From assembly GCA_014904845.1 (NCBI GenBank), contig MU119322.1:62001-126000 (forward strand): a stretch of 64,000 bases of DNA, written 5' to 3'. Position numbers and translations under genes: made by a program. The notes beneath the pieces are model-generated. The model searched no databases and was not told where the DNA came from. It worked only from the letters and a program-made list of their open reading frames with translations. The stretch comes from Acephala macrosclerotiorum (lineage: Eukaryota > Ascomycota > Leotiomycetes > Helotiales > Mollisiaceae). Shown here one piece after another: positions 11,114-21,582 of the stretch (position 1 is the stretch's first letter; each line of letters opens with the position of its first letter).

Positions 11114-11603
11114 CCGCGACAGCGGACGGTCGCGAATTGGTAGAGACAGGGTGAACGATTCTCGAGGGTAGCGGCTATCAAATCATGGCAGATACCCAGT
11201 GGCGGTATGCGCTGGCGACTTCTTCTGCGGCCGTTCGAAAGCTCCTATTCAGAAATATGGAAGGGGAAAGTTCCAAAATAAAATACAAGAAGTAAAGAGG
11301 CGAACAAGACACAGCGATTTGGGGGCGTAGTCTTCGTGATCGTGGGAGGGGTGATTAAAGTACAGAGAATAGTGTACAAGTCGGGGAGTGGAAGACGTCA
11401 AGCAAAAGTGGTCGAATGTGAGTCGTGGTTTGTCGGGCTGAGAAGCAAATCTCAAAGAAATTCTTAGTCTATGACCCTTGCACGTCAATAACCCCTGCAA
11501 GTGCATAGGCGAACCATAATCCCTGCAAAATTGTTCATCGCAAAAACCTCAGTTCCGATTGCAGGAATTCAAGGTAACTTATACTCCTGCAAACCACTGC
11601 AAA
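11114..11603. other. Divergent promoter region
   Basis: About 490 bp between the minus-strand ApbA-like gene and LRP1. It may hide a first exon of the ApbA-like gene, which lacks a start codon. CTGCAAA/CCTGCAA repeats scattered at 11478-11600 are the only visible repeat-like feature. Confidence 0.5.
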
Positions 11604-12460
11604 ATGGATTCTACGAAGGTCGCGGCTCTTCTGGAGTTGCTGGATGATGAGATAGATGAGCTCGAGGAGTCTCTAGCACCTCTCATCAAGACCGCATTGT
11701 CAGAGACATCCTCCAGACTTCCTTTGCTAGACAAAGCTAAGCTCTACGTCCTTGTCACCTACGCCATAGAGTCTATGCTATTCTGTAGGTGCTGGCCTCT
11801 CGATTGATAGTGTCTAGCTAACACAACTTCTAGCATACCTACGACTCAATGGCGTCAAGGCACGCGAGCATCCAGTCTTCGTTGAACTTAGCAGGGTGAA
11901 GCAGTATTTTGACAAGATCACGGTCGCAGAAACTCCAGCAAAAGAGAGACAGGTGGCCCCAGACAAGCAAGCTGTTGCGAGGTTCATCAAGGCAGGCTTG
12001 GTAAGTATCTATACCTTTTGCGCTCGGTTTGCTACTTCAAGCTTTGTACTAACGGGTATCCTAGGCCGGTAATGACAAGTACGACCTCGAAAGAGCCGAA
12101 CGAGAAGCAAAAGAGCGGGCAAAAGCACATATCAGGTTTAACGAAGTCTCGAAGAATGCTTTGAAGGGAGAAGCTGTTAAGAAGCCAGAAGAGGAAGCTG
12201 ACTCTGACTCCTCGGATTCGGAATCTAGCTCGGAATCGTCCGCTAAAGAAGAGGAAGAACCTGTCCCGAAACCCGTCGCCGTCCTCAATCCCTCCAAAAA
12301 ATCTAAGAAGAAAGATCACTCCAGATCCTCTTCTTCATCGATAAGTTCAGAGAAGGCGTCAGAATCAAAGCCAAGTCCAAAGGCGGATAAGAAGACCAGG
12401 AAAACGAAACGTGAGAAGAAGAAGGCGAAATTGCAGAAGGAGAAGAAGAATAAGTCTTGA
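11604..12460 (+). CDS. LRP1: Exosome-associated protein LRP1/Rrp47 (C1D family)
   Basis: Exons 11604-11784, 11834-12000 and 12065-12460 encode 247 residues. Introns are 49 and 64 bp. The first junction restores MLF|SYLRLNGVKAREHPVFVELSRVKQYF, the diagnostic C1D/Sas10 core. The last exon gives AGNDKYDLERAEREAKERA, then a Ser/Glu-rich stretch and a very basic tail (KKSKKK, KTRKTKREKKKAK) suited to RNA binding. In yeast, Lrp1 is a nuclear cofactor of the Rrp6 exosome subunit. It acts in 3' processing of 5.8S rRNA and snoRNAs. The ATG at 11604 (AAAATGG) is the first in frame that directly precedes the conserved N-terminal helix. Confidence 0.92.
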
Positions 12461-13040
12461 GGTTACAGGGCTTGGGTTCTATTCTTTTACTGATCTTTGG
12501 CGGCATTGCGAGGCGTTCATTGGGAAAATACCTCTTGGCATTAGCATACAGACAGGCGTTTGCGGAGGTTATGATAGATGCACCAGGAACTTTATGGATG
12601 GGAAAATGATGGGTCGTGCCTTAAATATCAACAGGCCAGGATTGCATAGAGAGAATCACGAAACAGAAGCTTCTTTCTTACTATTTTGACGAATCATAAG
12701 AAATTATTGATGCCCTGTTCATCCATTGTGAATTCATCCAATATCCTACGAGCAGATGGCCATTGCAGTTTTGTACATTAGTATCGACTTTTCAAGGCCT
12801 ATACGGACTTGAGGTGTGAAGCCATCCCTTCTTGGTGCCTCAGACCATAAGAAGCTTCTCGATGGCAGACTCGCCTCCTCTCTACCAATCAGATCTTACC
12901 CCTTGTACGAAGTACACGGCCTAAAAATCCTAGCCTAAAGCCGAGGCGATGTTTATCCATCCCCGACTTCACATTTGCACGAACACATCAACACCAAAAA
13001 CTATCTATCACAGACTTCTCCAAACCCACAACTACTCAAT
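12461..13040. other. Intergenic 12461-13040
   Basis: 3' flank of LRP1 and promoter/leader of the CHCH gene. The last 100 bp are rich in CA/AC and pyrimidines, typical of fungal 5' leaders. No other feature is seen. Confidence 0.5.
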
Positions 13041-13643
13041 ATGCCTCGTCAATCCAGATCAGGTGGTGGAAGCAGAGCTCCATCTCGACCCGTTGCACCA
13101 GCGAGACCAGCTCCCCAGCAAACCCGGCCAGCAACCACCGCCGCTTACCCTCCACAAGCACAAACTCCTCACCCACCAGCACAGCAAGCTGCTCCTCCCC
13201 AACAGCAAGGTTCAGCTGGTCCAGGTCTTTTCGGACAAATGGCTAGTACTGCCGCGTGCGTTCCTACCTCTTTCCTCGAGCTCCGCACATGAGAACTGAT
13301 AGATGAATAGTGGTGTTGCTGTTGGCTCTTCGATCGGCCATGCCATCGGTGGTTTTTTCGGTGGTGGATCTGCTCCTGCTGCTGAGGCTGCTCCTGCGGA
13401 TAACAGCGTTCAGAGCCAGGGAAACCAGAACCAGGGCAACTGGGGAGCGAGAGGCTGTGATGTTGATGCGAAGAACTTCACCAAGTGCATGGATGATAAC
13501 CAGGGCAACATGCAGATCTGCGGGTGGTATTTGGAGCAGTTGGTAAGTGCTCAATGAGCTGTTCTGGCTTCATGAGATTGGGCAGGGGCTAATGAGTGTT
13601 TTTTCTGCAGAAAGCGTGCCAACAAGCTGCGAGCCAATACTAG
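13041..13643 (+). CDS. MIX17: Twin-CX9C CHCH-domain mitochondrial protein (MIX17/CHCHD2-CHCHD10-like)
   Basis: Exons 13041-13255, 13311-13542 and 13611-13643 encode 159 residues. Residues 1-70 are a Pro/Ala/Gln-rich, basic N-terminus. A Gly/Ala hydrophobic stretch (GVAVGSSIGHAIGGFFGGG) follows. The CHCH domain then has CDVDAKNFTKC and CGWYLEQLKAC, two exact CX9C helices. The third exon has only ten codons plus the stop, yet it supplies the last essential Cys. A gene model that stopped in the second intron would therefore lose the domain. Such proteins are imported to the intermembrane space by Mia40. Relatives act in respiratory-chain and cristae maintenance. Length and architecture match yeast Mix17. 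Confidence 0.9.
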
Positions 13644-14640
13644 AGTCGTGGACGATGGATTGCATGAGCGTATGGTGCATTGGGGTGGCGAACAAAAATG
13701 TAAAATAGCTTGAGAGCAACTCCGTTCCTGCATGAGACTACAAGATCTCTTCGATACACCGTAGCTGGTCGAGTCGAGGCATATTTCTACACATTTCGAT
13801 GGATTAGTACCCACAGGACCAGATCACTCCTTCATCTTCTTCATTTTCATTTTCATGAGGCAACGGAAACATCATCGTGTCCGCGATCCTCTGCTTCAGT
13901 CTTGTTCTTAGCCGTCGTATTCTTATGTGCTAATGCATCATGTCTGCTACCTTTCAAAAGACATCCTCCAGCATATCGTTTCTCCAGACACTCTCTACTT
14001 TTTTACATTGCATCACATATCGAACCCTCACCCTGATCTCTCCGAAATAGCAAGCTCTAAAGTCCCTTTCATCTTGCCGCATCGTCCGAATGCGAAGATC
14101 AAGTTTGCCGAACTTGGCAGTGCCAGTGCACGTTTCGTTCTTTAATCTACATGAGGCTCATTCATGCTTAATTTCGATCACCAATGTTCAGATGAAAAGA
14201 CCGAAGAAGGCGATTTCATGTTTTGATCAACCCCTGGCGATTCTTTTTGGCCTTAAATGCCCGAGGCGGAGATTTTCGACCGAGTTTCAATGACCAACGA
14301 CTTTTCTCATCTTGACACGAGCCTCAGTCTCGTGACAAAACCGAGTGCCGCCTTGTCTGTGCTACCAACTTGCTCTACTCTTTACATGAGGCTCAGTGAG
14401 CCTCATTTTGACGATGAGATATCACTGCCAGGTTCGTATTCTTGCGTTTCCTTTGTAGATATACCATTCGTTCAATCAGGAGGAGGTTGACACTTCGCTG
14501 CGTTGAATTCTTGCAAGCCATGACTCCTCTGTCGACGTTATACTTTTTTGATGGCATCACTATTCGCTCTTCGTATCTGTGTCCGGGTCCAATGGGAGCT
14601 TGACGAGCTCTAGAGACTCTGAAGACTTTGCAGCTCCTCA
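13644..14640. other. Intergenic 13644-14640
   Basis: About 1 kb with only short, unconvincing open frames and no recognisable domain. The last part is promoter for the cysteine-rich peptide gene. Confidence 0.5.
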
Positions 14641-14648
14641 TATAAAGA
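14641..14648 (+). promoter_or_regulatory. TATA-like box upstream of cysteine-rich peptide gene
   Basis: TATAAAGA, 134 bp before the ATG at 14782, followed by an A/C-rich leader. Spacing is reasonable for a TATA-driven fungal promoter with a ~100 nt leader. Inferred only. Confidence 0.4.
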
Positions 14649-14781
14649 CACCCAACATTCCCTCCAGATCTTCTCCATCATTATCATCAATAACAGTAGC
14701 AACAATAACAGCATCCTCAGCATTACATTCCAGACCTTTGTGTCACTCAATAGCTAGTCTCTCACCCAACATTCACCCAAA

Positions 14782-15117
14782 ATGCAGTTCAAATCTATCC
14801 TCACCATCTCCTTTACCATAGCCACCATCCTCCATACAAGCTTAGCAGTATGTCTCCTCCACATTATTGCTTTTCCCTTGTAATGAAATACTCACCTTAA
14901 ACAATGCTCCAAGTCCCAAGACTGCTGCTGGGGCGGAAGTGACGGCGGAGAAGACGGCTGCAAGAAACGGCACAGTGGACTTGCTAGCCAGATCATCAAT
15001 CCGTGTCAGACCCCTGACTATGTTGCAGATTTCTGTAGCAATAATGGAATTACAACTGCTGAGTGCGATGCCGATTGTTGCTCCATTAGCACCCATAAAG
15101 GACGGGCTTGCCCTTAG
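14782..15117 (+). CDS. Small secreted cysteine-rich protein (candidate effector-like)
   Basis: Two exons, 14782-14847 and 14914-15117, give 89 residues. The 66 bp intron (GTATGT ... CCTTAAAC ... CCAAG) falls exactly at the end of a signal peptide (MQFKSILTISFTIATILHTSLA, 22 residues). The mature part (67 residues) has nine Cys, spaced as CC, C, C, C, C, CC, C. It begins SQDCCWGGSDGG and ends near ECDADCCSISTHKGRACP. It is Asp/Gly-rich and has no other domain. Exon 1 and exon 2 are in different frames, so neither is long in a simple open-frame scan. On the opposite strand a 198-codon open frame hides it. Nine cysteines suggest four disulphides plus one free residue. The function is unknown; candidates are an apoplastic, antimicrobial or effector-type peptide. 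The stop codon lies directly against a second good intron donor (GTATGT at 15118). Confidence 0.75.
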
Positions 15118-17168
15118 GTATGTCATCCGAAGTGTGTGGAAGAGGGTAATTGCTGACTGATGCGAATAGATTAAGGATCGCGATTGAGAGTCACGGATGG
15201 ATTGATGGGCGGGATTATGACGAGGATGGGGAGGTTGGACTAAGCTGGGGACTTTGAAGAGAGGCTTCCTCCACGCTTCTGAGGCTTGGTTTCTCGTTGG
15301 TTTATGAACTTCTTGTTTTTGTTTTGTATCTTTACTTCTATTTGTAACTAAGCTAGCATTTGCAATTGAGAAAGGTGGCCACCATTCTAATTTTGGTTCC
15401 CTCGCCTGTGAGTTGAAGTGTCGGAGCCAATACTTCAAGAGGTGTTAGGCGCTGAGAGATTCATTTGGCCAAAAGGGCAGGATTTCCAACCAAGAAGTAT
15501 AAAGTAAATGAAGTTCGAATAAACGCCTATGCTGGTCCAATGCGAACGCAACCACCCAGCCCTTACACTCACGCTCAAGCTCTCTCGCTTTGGAAGTGGA
15601 AGAGAAATGCTGAGGGCGCAGCGATCCGATACGGAGCAGAACTACTGGGGGCGAGAAAAGCTAGGTAACTGCAGAAATCCATATTGACTATGGGTGGCGA
15701 AGTCCGGCGAGCTGAATGAGACGATATAGCTTGAATTCGAGTAGTATTCGAGAGAGTTTTTACACAGATATATACCTGTGTGTGTCTAACCCAAGCAGAA
15801 AGTGAAGCTTTCCCAACTCCACGTGAATTACTTTTCAAATAGCTTCAGATATTCTCTTCGCAGGTTGGCATCTCCTCAGTAATTGACATTGTGAACCACT
15901 TCAGCTTCATCTAAGGCTCCGAGTACCTTGTCATCTTTCAACCTCTTTCAATCCTTCTATCCCTCAAATACCCCAAGGTACATGACGCCTTCCGATCAAT
16001 CTCCCACACGCTCTGACAACATCAGCTTCTACCTCACACGCACCCTCACTCAACCTCAAAACAGACATTCAGCTTCCGCCTCTCCGTCCTTCCCGCCTTC
16101 GCTCCGATCTATAGCCGCCTTCATGCCGACTCCGCAAACGCCAATATAAATATAAACAACAAAGCTCCCTCCCGAAACCATCCAATCAAGCCCATCCCTC
16201 TTCCTCCTAAGCTCTCATCTAATTTCCCCACGCGTTCACTTAACTAACATCCCTCAGTCACCTATATCACTTCAAAACACCAGGTATACATCAAACTTGT
16301 GTTTTTATCCGAAAAATTGATGTGTTTATAGATCATACATACATAAAGGGGATAACGCGTCCATGCGTTGCGTGAAGCGGAAGTGCTCTCACCAATTAGT
16401 TGGCAAGGGACGACTCTCTGAGCTGATCGCGGTCAACTTACCTTTCGAATTGGTGTTTCGTTGGTTATGGAGGAAGTTTAATGGGTGAGTGGTGTTATTT
16501 GTGGAGTGTGGGCTTGATTTGGATTGTGAAAACTTTTTTTTGGTGTGTTTATTGATTTTTTTTTGTTTACTTTCGGGAAGCGAGTTCGTAATAGCAAGGT
16601 CGCGATGGGATGGCCGGAGCGAGATTTTAGCTCTGGGAAAGGTCTTGCCACCCAGGATTTGCCTCGTGTTGAACTTTTAAGAACTTATCCTCTGGCCTTG
16701 CGGTGTTTGTAGGTTCTGATATTTTGAAGTGTTTGTTTCGAGTTTCCGGCCCCTTTCGAAGCGAAGGATGATTTGACAACACTTCCCGATATTCCCTTTA
16801 AAAACACGCCAAATTTTCTCGGAACAGACCAAAGCTTTCGATACTGATCCTTTATCTTTGGGAAGCTTTATCTTCTTTTTTCAAAGCATCATATTTTTCA
16901 AGGACGATGATCGTGCGACGGTGCAAATGGCACAACAGAACACAATAGAACGGAACTACAGTCGAGACATACAGTTACAAACAACATATCGTGGCTGCAG
17001 GGATTGGATGTTAGGGAGTGCGTGTCAAGTGTCGCTTTCCAAAGCAGCATTTGATTAACTTTTCAGTGCCTTCTAATGCTTTCCCTCCAGATTACCAGCC
17101 CAAACTCCGGAGATGAGAGACGATGAAACCAAAATGAACGAGGACGAAATTCCATGAGGTCTTCCTTG
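15118..17168. other. Gene-poor stretch 15118-17168
   Basis: About 2 kb. 15118-15169 looks like a complete intron (GTATGT ... TGCTGAC ... AATAG) in the 3' UTR of the cysteine-rich gene. Short open frames (for example 15928-16149 and 16489-16680) have no recognisable content. 16480-16600 is T/G-rich. No gene is supported. Confidence 0.5.
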
Positions 17169-18448
17169 TCATATGTATCCCTTAAGCACTGCAGCTTCAG
17201 CATTCAATATCGAGGATCCAGCAGCGCCGAGAACAGCTGCGAATGTTAGAAAAAATAGACTTGGTCGGCAGAGAACTTACTGTTGTGACTCAAAGCCACG
17301 AACTTGAGATCGAAGATACCACTATCATCTTCCCTCACTCTTCCAACGCTGACGGTGTAACCGTTTGATGTGTTCCTATCCAGTCTCGGTTGCGGTCTAT
17401 CAGGCTCATCCATAACCAAGATGGCTGGCTCAGGTGCGGACGGGCAACCCAACGTGTTCGCCTCGCTGACATACCCACTCAACGCCATCTTCACAGCCTC
17501 CGCCGTTGGTTTTGGCCCATTCCTGTTCTTGAATCTCAACGAGACACAAGCCATATGTCCATCCAGGACCGCAACTCTGTTGCAAGCCGCCGAGACCTTC
17601 AAATCAGACTGATTATTGAACCCCGTAACCTCAGCATTGACCTTCCCCAAAATCTTCTGCGCCTCCGTCTCCAACTTATCTTCCTCTCCAGAGATGAACG
17701 GCACGACATTATCTAGAATATCCATACTGCTCACACCAGGGTATCCAGCGCCGGAGACAGCTTGCATTGTGACCACGCTCACTTGGTCAACTTCTCCAAA
17801 TTCCTTTTGGATAGCGGCAAAGGGTATAACTATGCCAATGACAGCACAATTCGAATTGCAAACCAAGAATCCCTTCTTCAAGCCGTAGTGTTTTCGCTGG
17901 TGGGGAATAACGCCAAAATGTGGCAGATTGACTGTAGGCACTACCAATGGCACGAGAGGGTCTCTCCTGTAGTTCTTTGCGTTCGAGAAGACTGCCAATT
18001 CAGCCTTCAAGAATTCCATTTCTGCCAAACACCAATTAGTATTTATCCCCCAAGCAACAAGCAGAAAGCAGCGTACCAATGTCCCCAGCCACGTCAGCAT
18101 CCAACCCACTAAAAACAATATCACAGTCTGCAAACTCGCTGGCTTTGCATTCCTTGACAATAAGCTCCTCGACGTGCTTCCCCATGGGCGAGGCTTGCTT
18201 CCATTTCACGGCATCTTTGTATTTCTTGCCGGCTGAGCGGAAGGAGGCACCGACGGCATGGAGGACGAAATGTGGGTGTTGGGCGAGGAGGAGGATGAAG
18301 CGTTGGCCGACGGAGCCTGTGCAGCCAAGTACACCTGTGCCTGGTCAGTAGAGCTCTTGTGGTTGATGGCGGGGTGAAAGCTTGGAGAGGGAAAGATCAA
18401 TTGCTTCAATTTCTTACCGACTTTCTTGGAGGGGAACTCGGGAGCCAT
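17169..18448 (-). CDS. HOM2: Aspartate-semialdehyde dehydrogenase
   Basis: Four exons on the minus strand: 18448-18418, 18334-18077, 18021-17281 and 17236-17169, giving 365 residues, the same length as yeast Hom2. The first junction gives [23 protein letters not shown], the NADP-binding start. The catalytic cysteine sits in [20 protein letters not shown] follows, and the C-terminus is [18 protein letters not shown]. It reduces aspartyl phosphate to the semialdehyde in the threonine/methionine/isoleucine pathway. All introns are 44-83 bp with consensus ends and matching phases. The last exon is only 22 codons. A read-through of the last intron would give an incorrect C-terminus. Divergent from the methyltransferase at 18997. 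Confidence 0.95.
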
Positions 18449-18996
18449 TGTGATGTGCAGAAGTGAAGGATTGGGAGTTTGGGAGAGAAGAGGTGGTTTG
18501 TGAGCTGTTTTGAAAATAAATTTAGTAAAGACTCATAGGGCGCGCGATGTCAAAGGCCGAGTTCGGGCTTCAGGGATTTGGTGGGATGAAAGTGGGGTCG
18601 CTCAAACAGCCCCTCCTTTTGAAATTCATCACATCTCGCATCTCGGAAATATGCATCTAAGGTGAAGAGACGCACCTTTTTAGGAAAGCATTGTTGACAT
18701 AAAGTCACGATAATTGAGTGCTTCCTCCATCCTGCTTGGATATGCTTGCTATTCACATGGATCTAGTGGTTCATTACGAAGCTGTCTTCGCTCAGCAACG
18801 TTGATCACAAGATTCGAGGAGAAAGATATCTAAGCAGGTTCCTTCACGTTTGTTCGTTTGGAAGGGGGTCTCTTCTGTTTTTTAAAATATTGTAACGCTG
18901 CTTCCACCTCTGCTTCCACCTCAACTTTGATCACCCCTTTCCTTGCTCGCTCCATCAAGTATCACCGCAGCCTTCAACCAATCCAAGCACCTCATC
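18449..18996. other. Divergent promoter region HOM2/methyltransferase
   Basis: 548 bp between opposed start codons. The methyltransferase side (about 18895-18990) is C/T-rich leader. No regulatory motif was recognised with confidence. Confidence 0.5.
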
Positions 18997-19845
18997 ATGG
19001 TCTCGTCCAACCGTCTCGACGCCATCCGCGACAGATACGACGAACGAGCACCAACTTACGACCAAGAAGGCGGCTTTCACCCAAAGCAAGCCGCGGACTA
19101 TATCAAATGGATGAGCATCCAACCTGGGTTCAACATACTCGATCTTGCTTGTGGAACCGGCGCCGTGACCATTCCTGCCGCCAAAGAAGCAGGCCCTTCA
19201 GGCGCTGTCATCGGGATAGACATCAGCCCTACTTCGCTTAACATTGGTAGAGAAAAAGCGATGAAAGAAGGCCTCAAAATAACATTTCTGGAACACGATA
19301 TCGAGAACCTTGAAGGGCTCGAGAAATATGGTATTGAAGAAGGAAAATTCGACCTCATCACTTGCGTCTCGGCATTCGCGCTTGTCCAAGATCCGCCAGA
19401 AGCCGTAAAAGGCTGGGCGAAATTGCTCAAGAAGGGTGGGAAGCTGATCTTCGATGTTCCCGCTGGAGGCTCCTTGATTAAGAATCTGCTTCTTGAACGG
19501 GTGGCGAAAGAGTTGAATGTCAGCGTCCACAGTCATCGACTCGATTCGGCTGAGAGTGTGAGGAAAAGTTTGACAGATGCTGGAATGGACGCTTCTGAGT
19601 CTTTCTTGTCGGACGTATATGAAGACGCAACGGAGCTGTTGGAAGTCAGCAAAGCAGAAGAGATCTTTGATGAGTTGCTAGGGAGGGCAAATTGGACGGG
19701 TGATTGGTATAAGGACTTGGGGAAGCCAGATCTGATTGACAAGTCGAGAAAAGGATTCCGACGAGAGGTTGAGAAGATCGCTGATACAGATGGGAAGGTG
19801 GTATCGTATTTGAGGCTCAATATGGCTGTCGGGAAGAAGCTATGA
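18997..19845 (+). CDS. Class I SAM-dependent methyltransferase (UbiE/type 11)
   Basis: Single exon, 282 residues from the ATG at 18997. The open frame extends upstream to 18943 but only by a non-ATG codon. Motif I is ILDLACGTG (residues 47-55), followed by the acidic loop GIDISPTSL and the post-motif FDLITCVSAFALVQDP and LKKGGKLIFDVP. These define a Rossmann-type methyltransferase fold of the methyltransferase 11/25 type. The C-terminal third is charged and helical, without a known substrate domain. The substrate is unknown; it has no COQ5-specific features that I can see. C-rich codons in the first half give way to G-rich codons after about 19430. Confidence 0.85.
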   Translation: MVSSNRLDAIRDRYDERAPTYDQEGGFHPKQAADYIKWMSIQPGFNILDLACGTGAVTIPAAKEAGPSGAVIGIDISPTSLNIGREKAMKEGLKITFLEHDIENLEGLEKYGIEEGKFDLITCVSAFALVQDPPEAVKGWAKLLKKGGKLIFDVPAGGSLIKNLLLERVAKELNVSVHSHRLDSAESVRKSLTDAGMDASESFLSDVYEDATELLEVSKAEEIFDELLGRANWTGDWYKDLGKPDLIDKSRKGFRREVEKIADTDGKVVSYLRLNMAVGKKL

Positions 19846-20286
19846 TGTGGTTTGGATAGGCTGATGGCTAACTTATTGCATAAATTGCATAAATTGCATT
19901 CGACGCCCTTTCCTGTCCATTGGCACTTGAATTTAGTGTCAAAATGCTCGAAGTAAGTGCATTGGCGCTGCAGGTAGACTTTCTGCGAGCTCGAGTACAA
20001 TTGTCTTCTCAGTGGGTATGAGGGTCTCTTCAAGTAAAGTTTAGCCCAAATGACTGGGTCAACGAATGGTTGTTTCTGGTGAATCACTGGCCTGGTGACA
20101 GCCATTCGTCGAATTCTAAGATTATATAGCCTTCTTCGGTTCTAGAAGACTTTCTACTCTAAAATACCCTTCTCTCTTATCACAGTATTGCTCATCGACG
20201 AGTCAGAAGTCAGAACATTACTACCACAATAAAGATCAAGTCCTCCAACATAACAATCCATCTTTTTAATTGCAGGCGCCCTCAAT
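19846..20286. other. Intergenic 19846-20286
   Basis: Contains a short direct repeat at about 19875-19900 (three copies of ATTGCATAA-like units) and a TATATAG at about 20123-20129 that may serve the next gene. Confidence 0.45.
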
Positions 20287-20895
20287 ATGCAGACAAGATC
20301 AACAACCTCTTTGAACCTTTATGGCTTGCTCGCCACTCTCTTATTCCTCGCGGCTTCCTTGGTTCACGCCGCACCCGATCTCGCCAATACCACAAACACC
20401 AACGCAATACATGACCGCGACCTGGCAGCAATAGAACTACAAGTCGAAGGAGACATCTCCTTTACAAGCTGCATTCCGTCCAAATATATACAGGTGTGCA
20501 CCCTGTTCTACACCACGAACTCACAACAATGGGGTCCGCACGCATACCTACAACTATACGAGGACACCTGCACCGAACTCTCGAACAGTCAGTACATCTC
20601 TCGAGATGCTATTGCTTGGCCCGGAAACCGTGGTGGAAAGACGATGGGTTGGGAGTACACGGAAGCGAGGGTGAGGTATCCGCTGTATGTCTGGGTTAGT
20701 TCGGACTGGGATGGGACGAATCCTGACCCGGCGGCGAATAATGGGGTTGGGATTGTGTATAATGGCACTATCTCGAATCTTTTGTATGACAATATGAATG
20801 GGGCGTCGTATTGGGCAAGTTTGCCAGGTATTAAAGGGGGTAGATGGGCGTGGTGGAGGGCGCAGTTTGAATGCGGGGTGTACGGTGAACATTGA
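20287..20895 (+). CDS. Secreted protein of unknown family
   Basis: Single exon, 202 residues. The signal peptide is clear: MQTRSTTSLNLYGLLATLLF then LAASLVHA, with likely cleavage after residue 28 before APDL. The mature protein has four Cys (in TSCIPS, QVCTLF, DTCTEL, FECGVY), two likely disulphides. It has several N-glycosylation sequons (NTT, NGT) and an aromatic-rich C-terminal half with many Trp/Tyr (GWEY, YVWVSSDWD, YWASL, RWAWWRAQF). No named domain is recognised. The aromatic content suggests a compact extracellular beta-rich or carbohydrate-facing fold, which is only inference. Sense-strand composition switches from C-rich to G-rich at about 20635. Confidence 0.75.
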   Translation: MQTRSTTSLNLYGLLATLLFLAASLVHAAPDLANTTNTNAIHDRDLAAIELQVEGDISFTSCIPSKYIQVCTLFYTTNSQQWGPHAYLQLYEDTCTELSNSQYISRDAIAWPGNRGGKTMGWEYTEARVRYPLYVWVSSDWDGTNPDPAANNGVGIVYNGTISNLLYDNMNGASYWASLPGIKGGRWAWWRAQFECGVYGEH

Positions 20896-21582
20896 CTTGC
20901 TTCAAGCATCTGTATCGTGGACTTGAGGAAGAGAGAATAGCTCGCGGAGTTTCGTGGATGGTGAGAGCAATGTATGATCGAGGAGCATGGTTTCTTCGAT
21001 GTCTTTAAGCCAGAAAATCAAAACTTAGGACGATAGTGCTTTTTCGTATGCACATGCGATAAATTGTGACCCGCAGGATGTCCAACAATTGTTGAACTCA
21101 ACGACCTACTTCCCTTCATCACATCAAGTAATTTTAAAGTTTTGGAATTGCTTGGGATATTCATAAATGTTTCCATAGCCGGTTTCCCATTTTTTGTTGA
21201 TAGCTCTGTTGAGCAATGAGGTTGGCCGTGTTGCACGAGTTCTCATCCTTCTTCTAATGAGACCACTGAACTAACGAAGGAGTCATGTGGGTGAATGCCT
21301 GATCCTCATGAGAGTCGTGCACTAGCATAACATCGAGATGTGTGGAGCATCTTTATCTTGCTCAAGATCCTTGAGAAAGGAAGGCTTATGGTCTCGAGGG
21401 AAGGGAAGTCCTTGTATAGTCACGTGAAAGCCACAAGAGAGCTAGCCTCATAAAGCTTAGACTAATCTTGCAAGCGAGACGCTCGATCCCATCCCACAAG
21501 AAAAATATTCGAACTCTCGTACACTTTAAGTCGACAACGCCAACTCTATCCGACCTCATTTCTCGACAAACAAATCGACAAA
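20896..21582. other. Intergenic 20896-21582
   Basis: 3' flank of the secreted gene and promoter of the ribosomal protein gene. Nothing else is recognised. Confidence 0.5.

Noticed and set aside
14842..15438. 198-codon open frame on the minus strand
   Set aside because: It is antisense to the cysteine-rich peptide gene. It has no domain or coherent composition and no start context, whereas the plus strand gives a phase-matched signal peptide plus Cys-rich exon.
18943..18996. N-terminal extension of the methyltransferase
   Set aside because: The extension has no ATG; 18997 is the first in-frame ATG and directly precedes the conserved domain.
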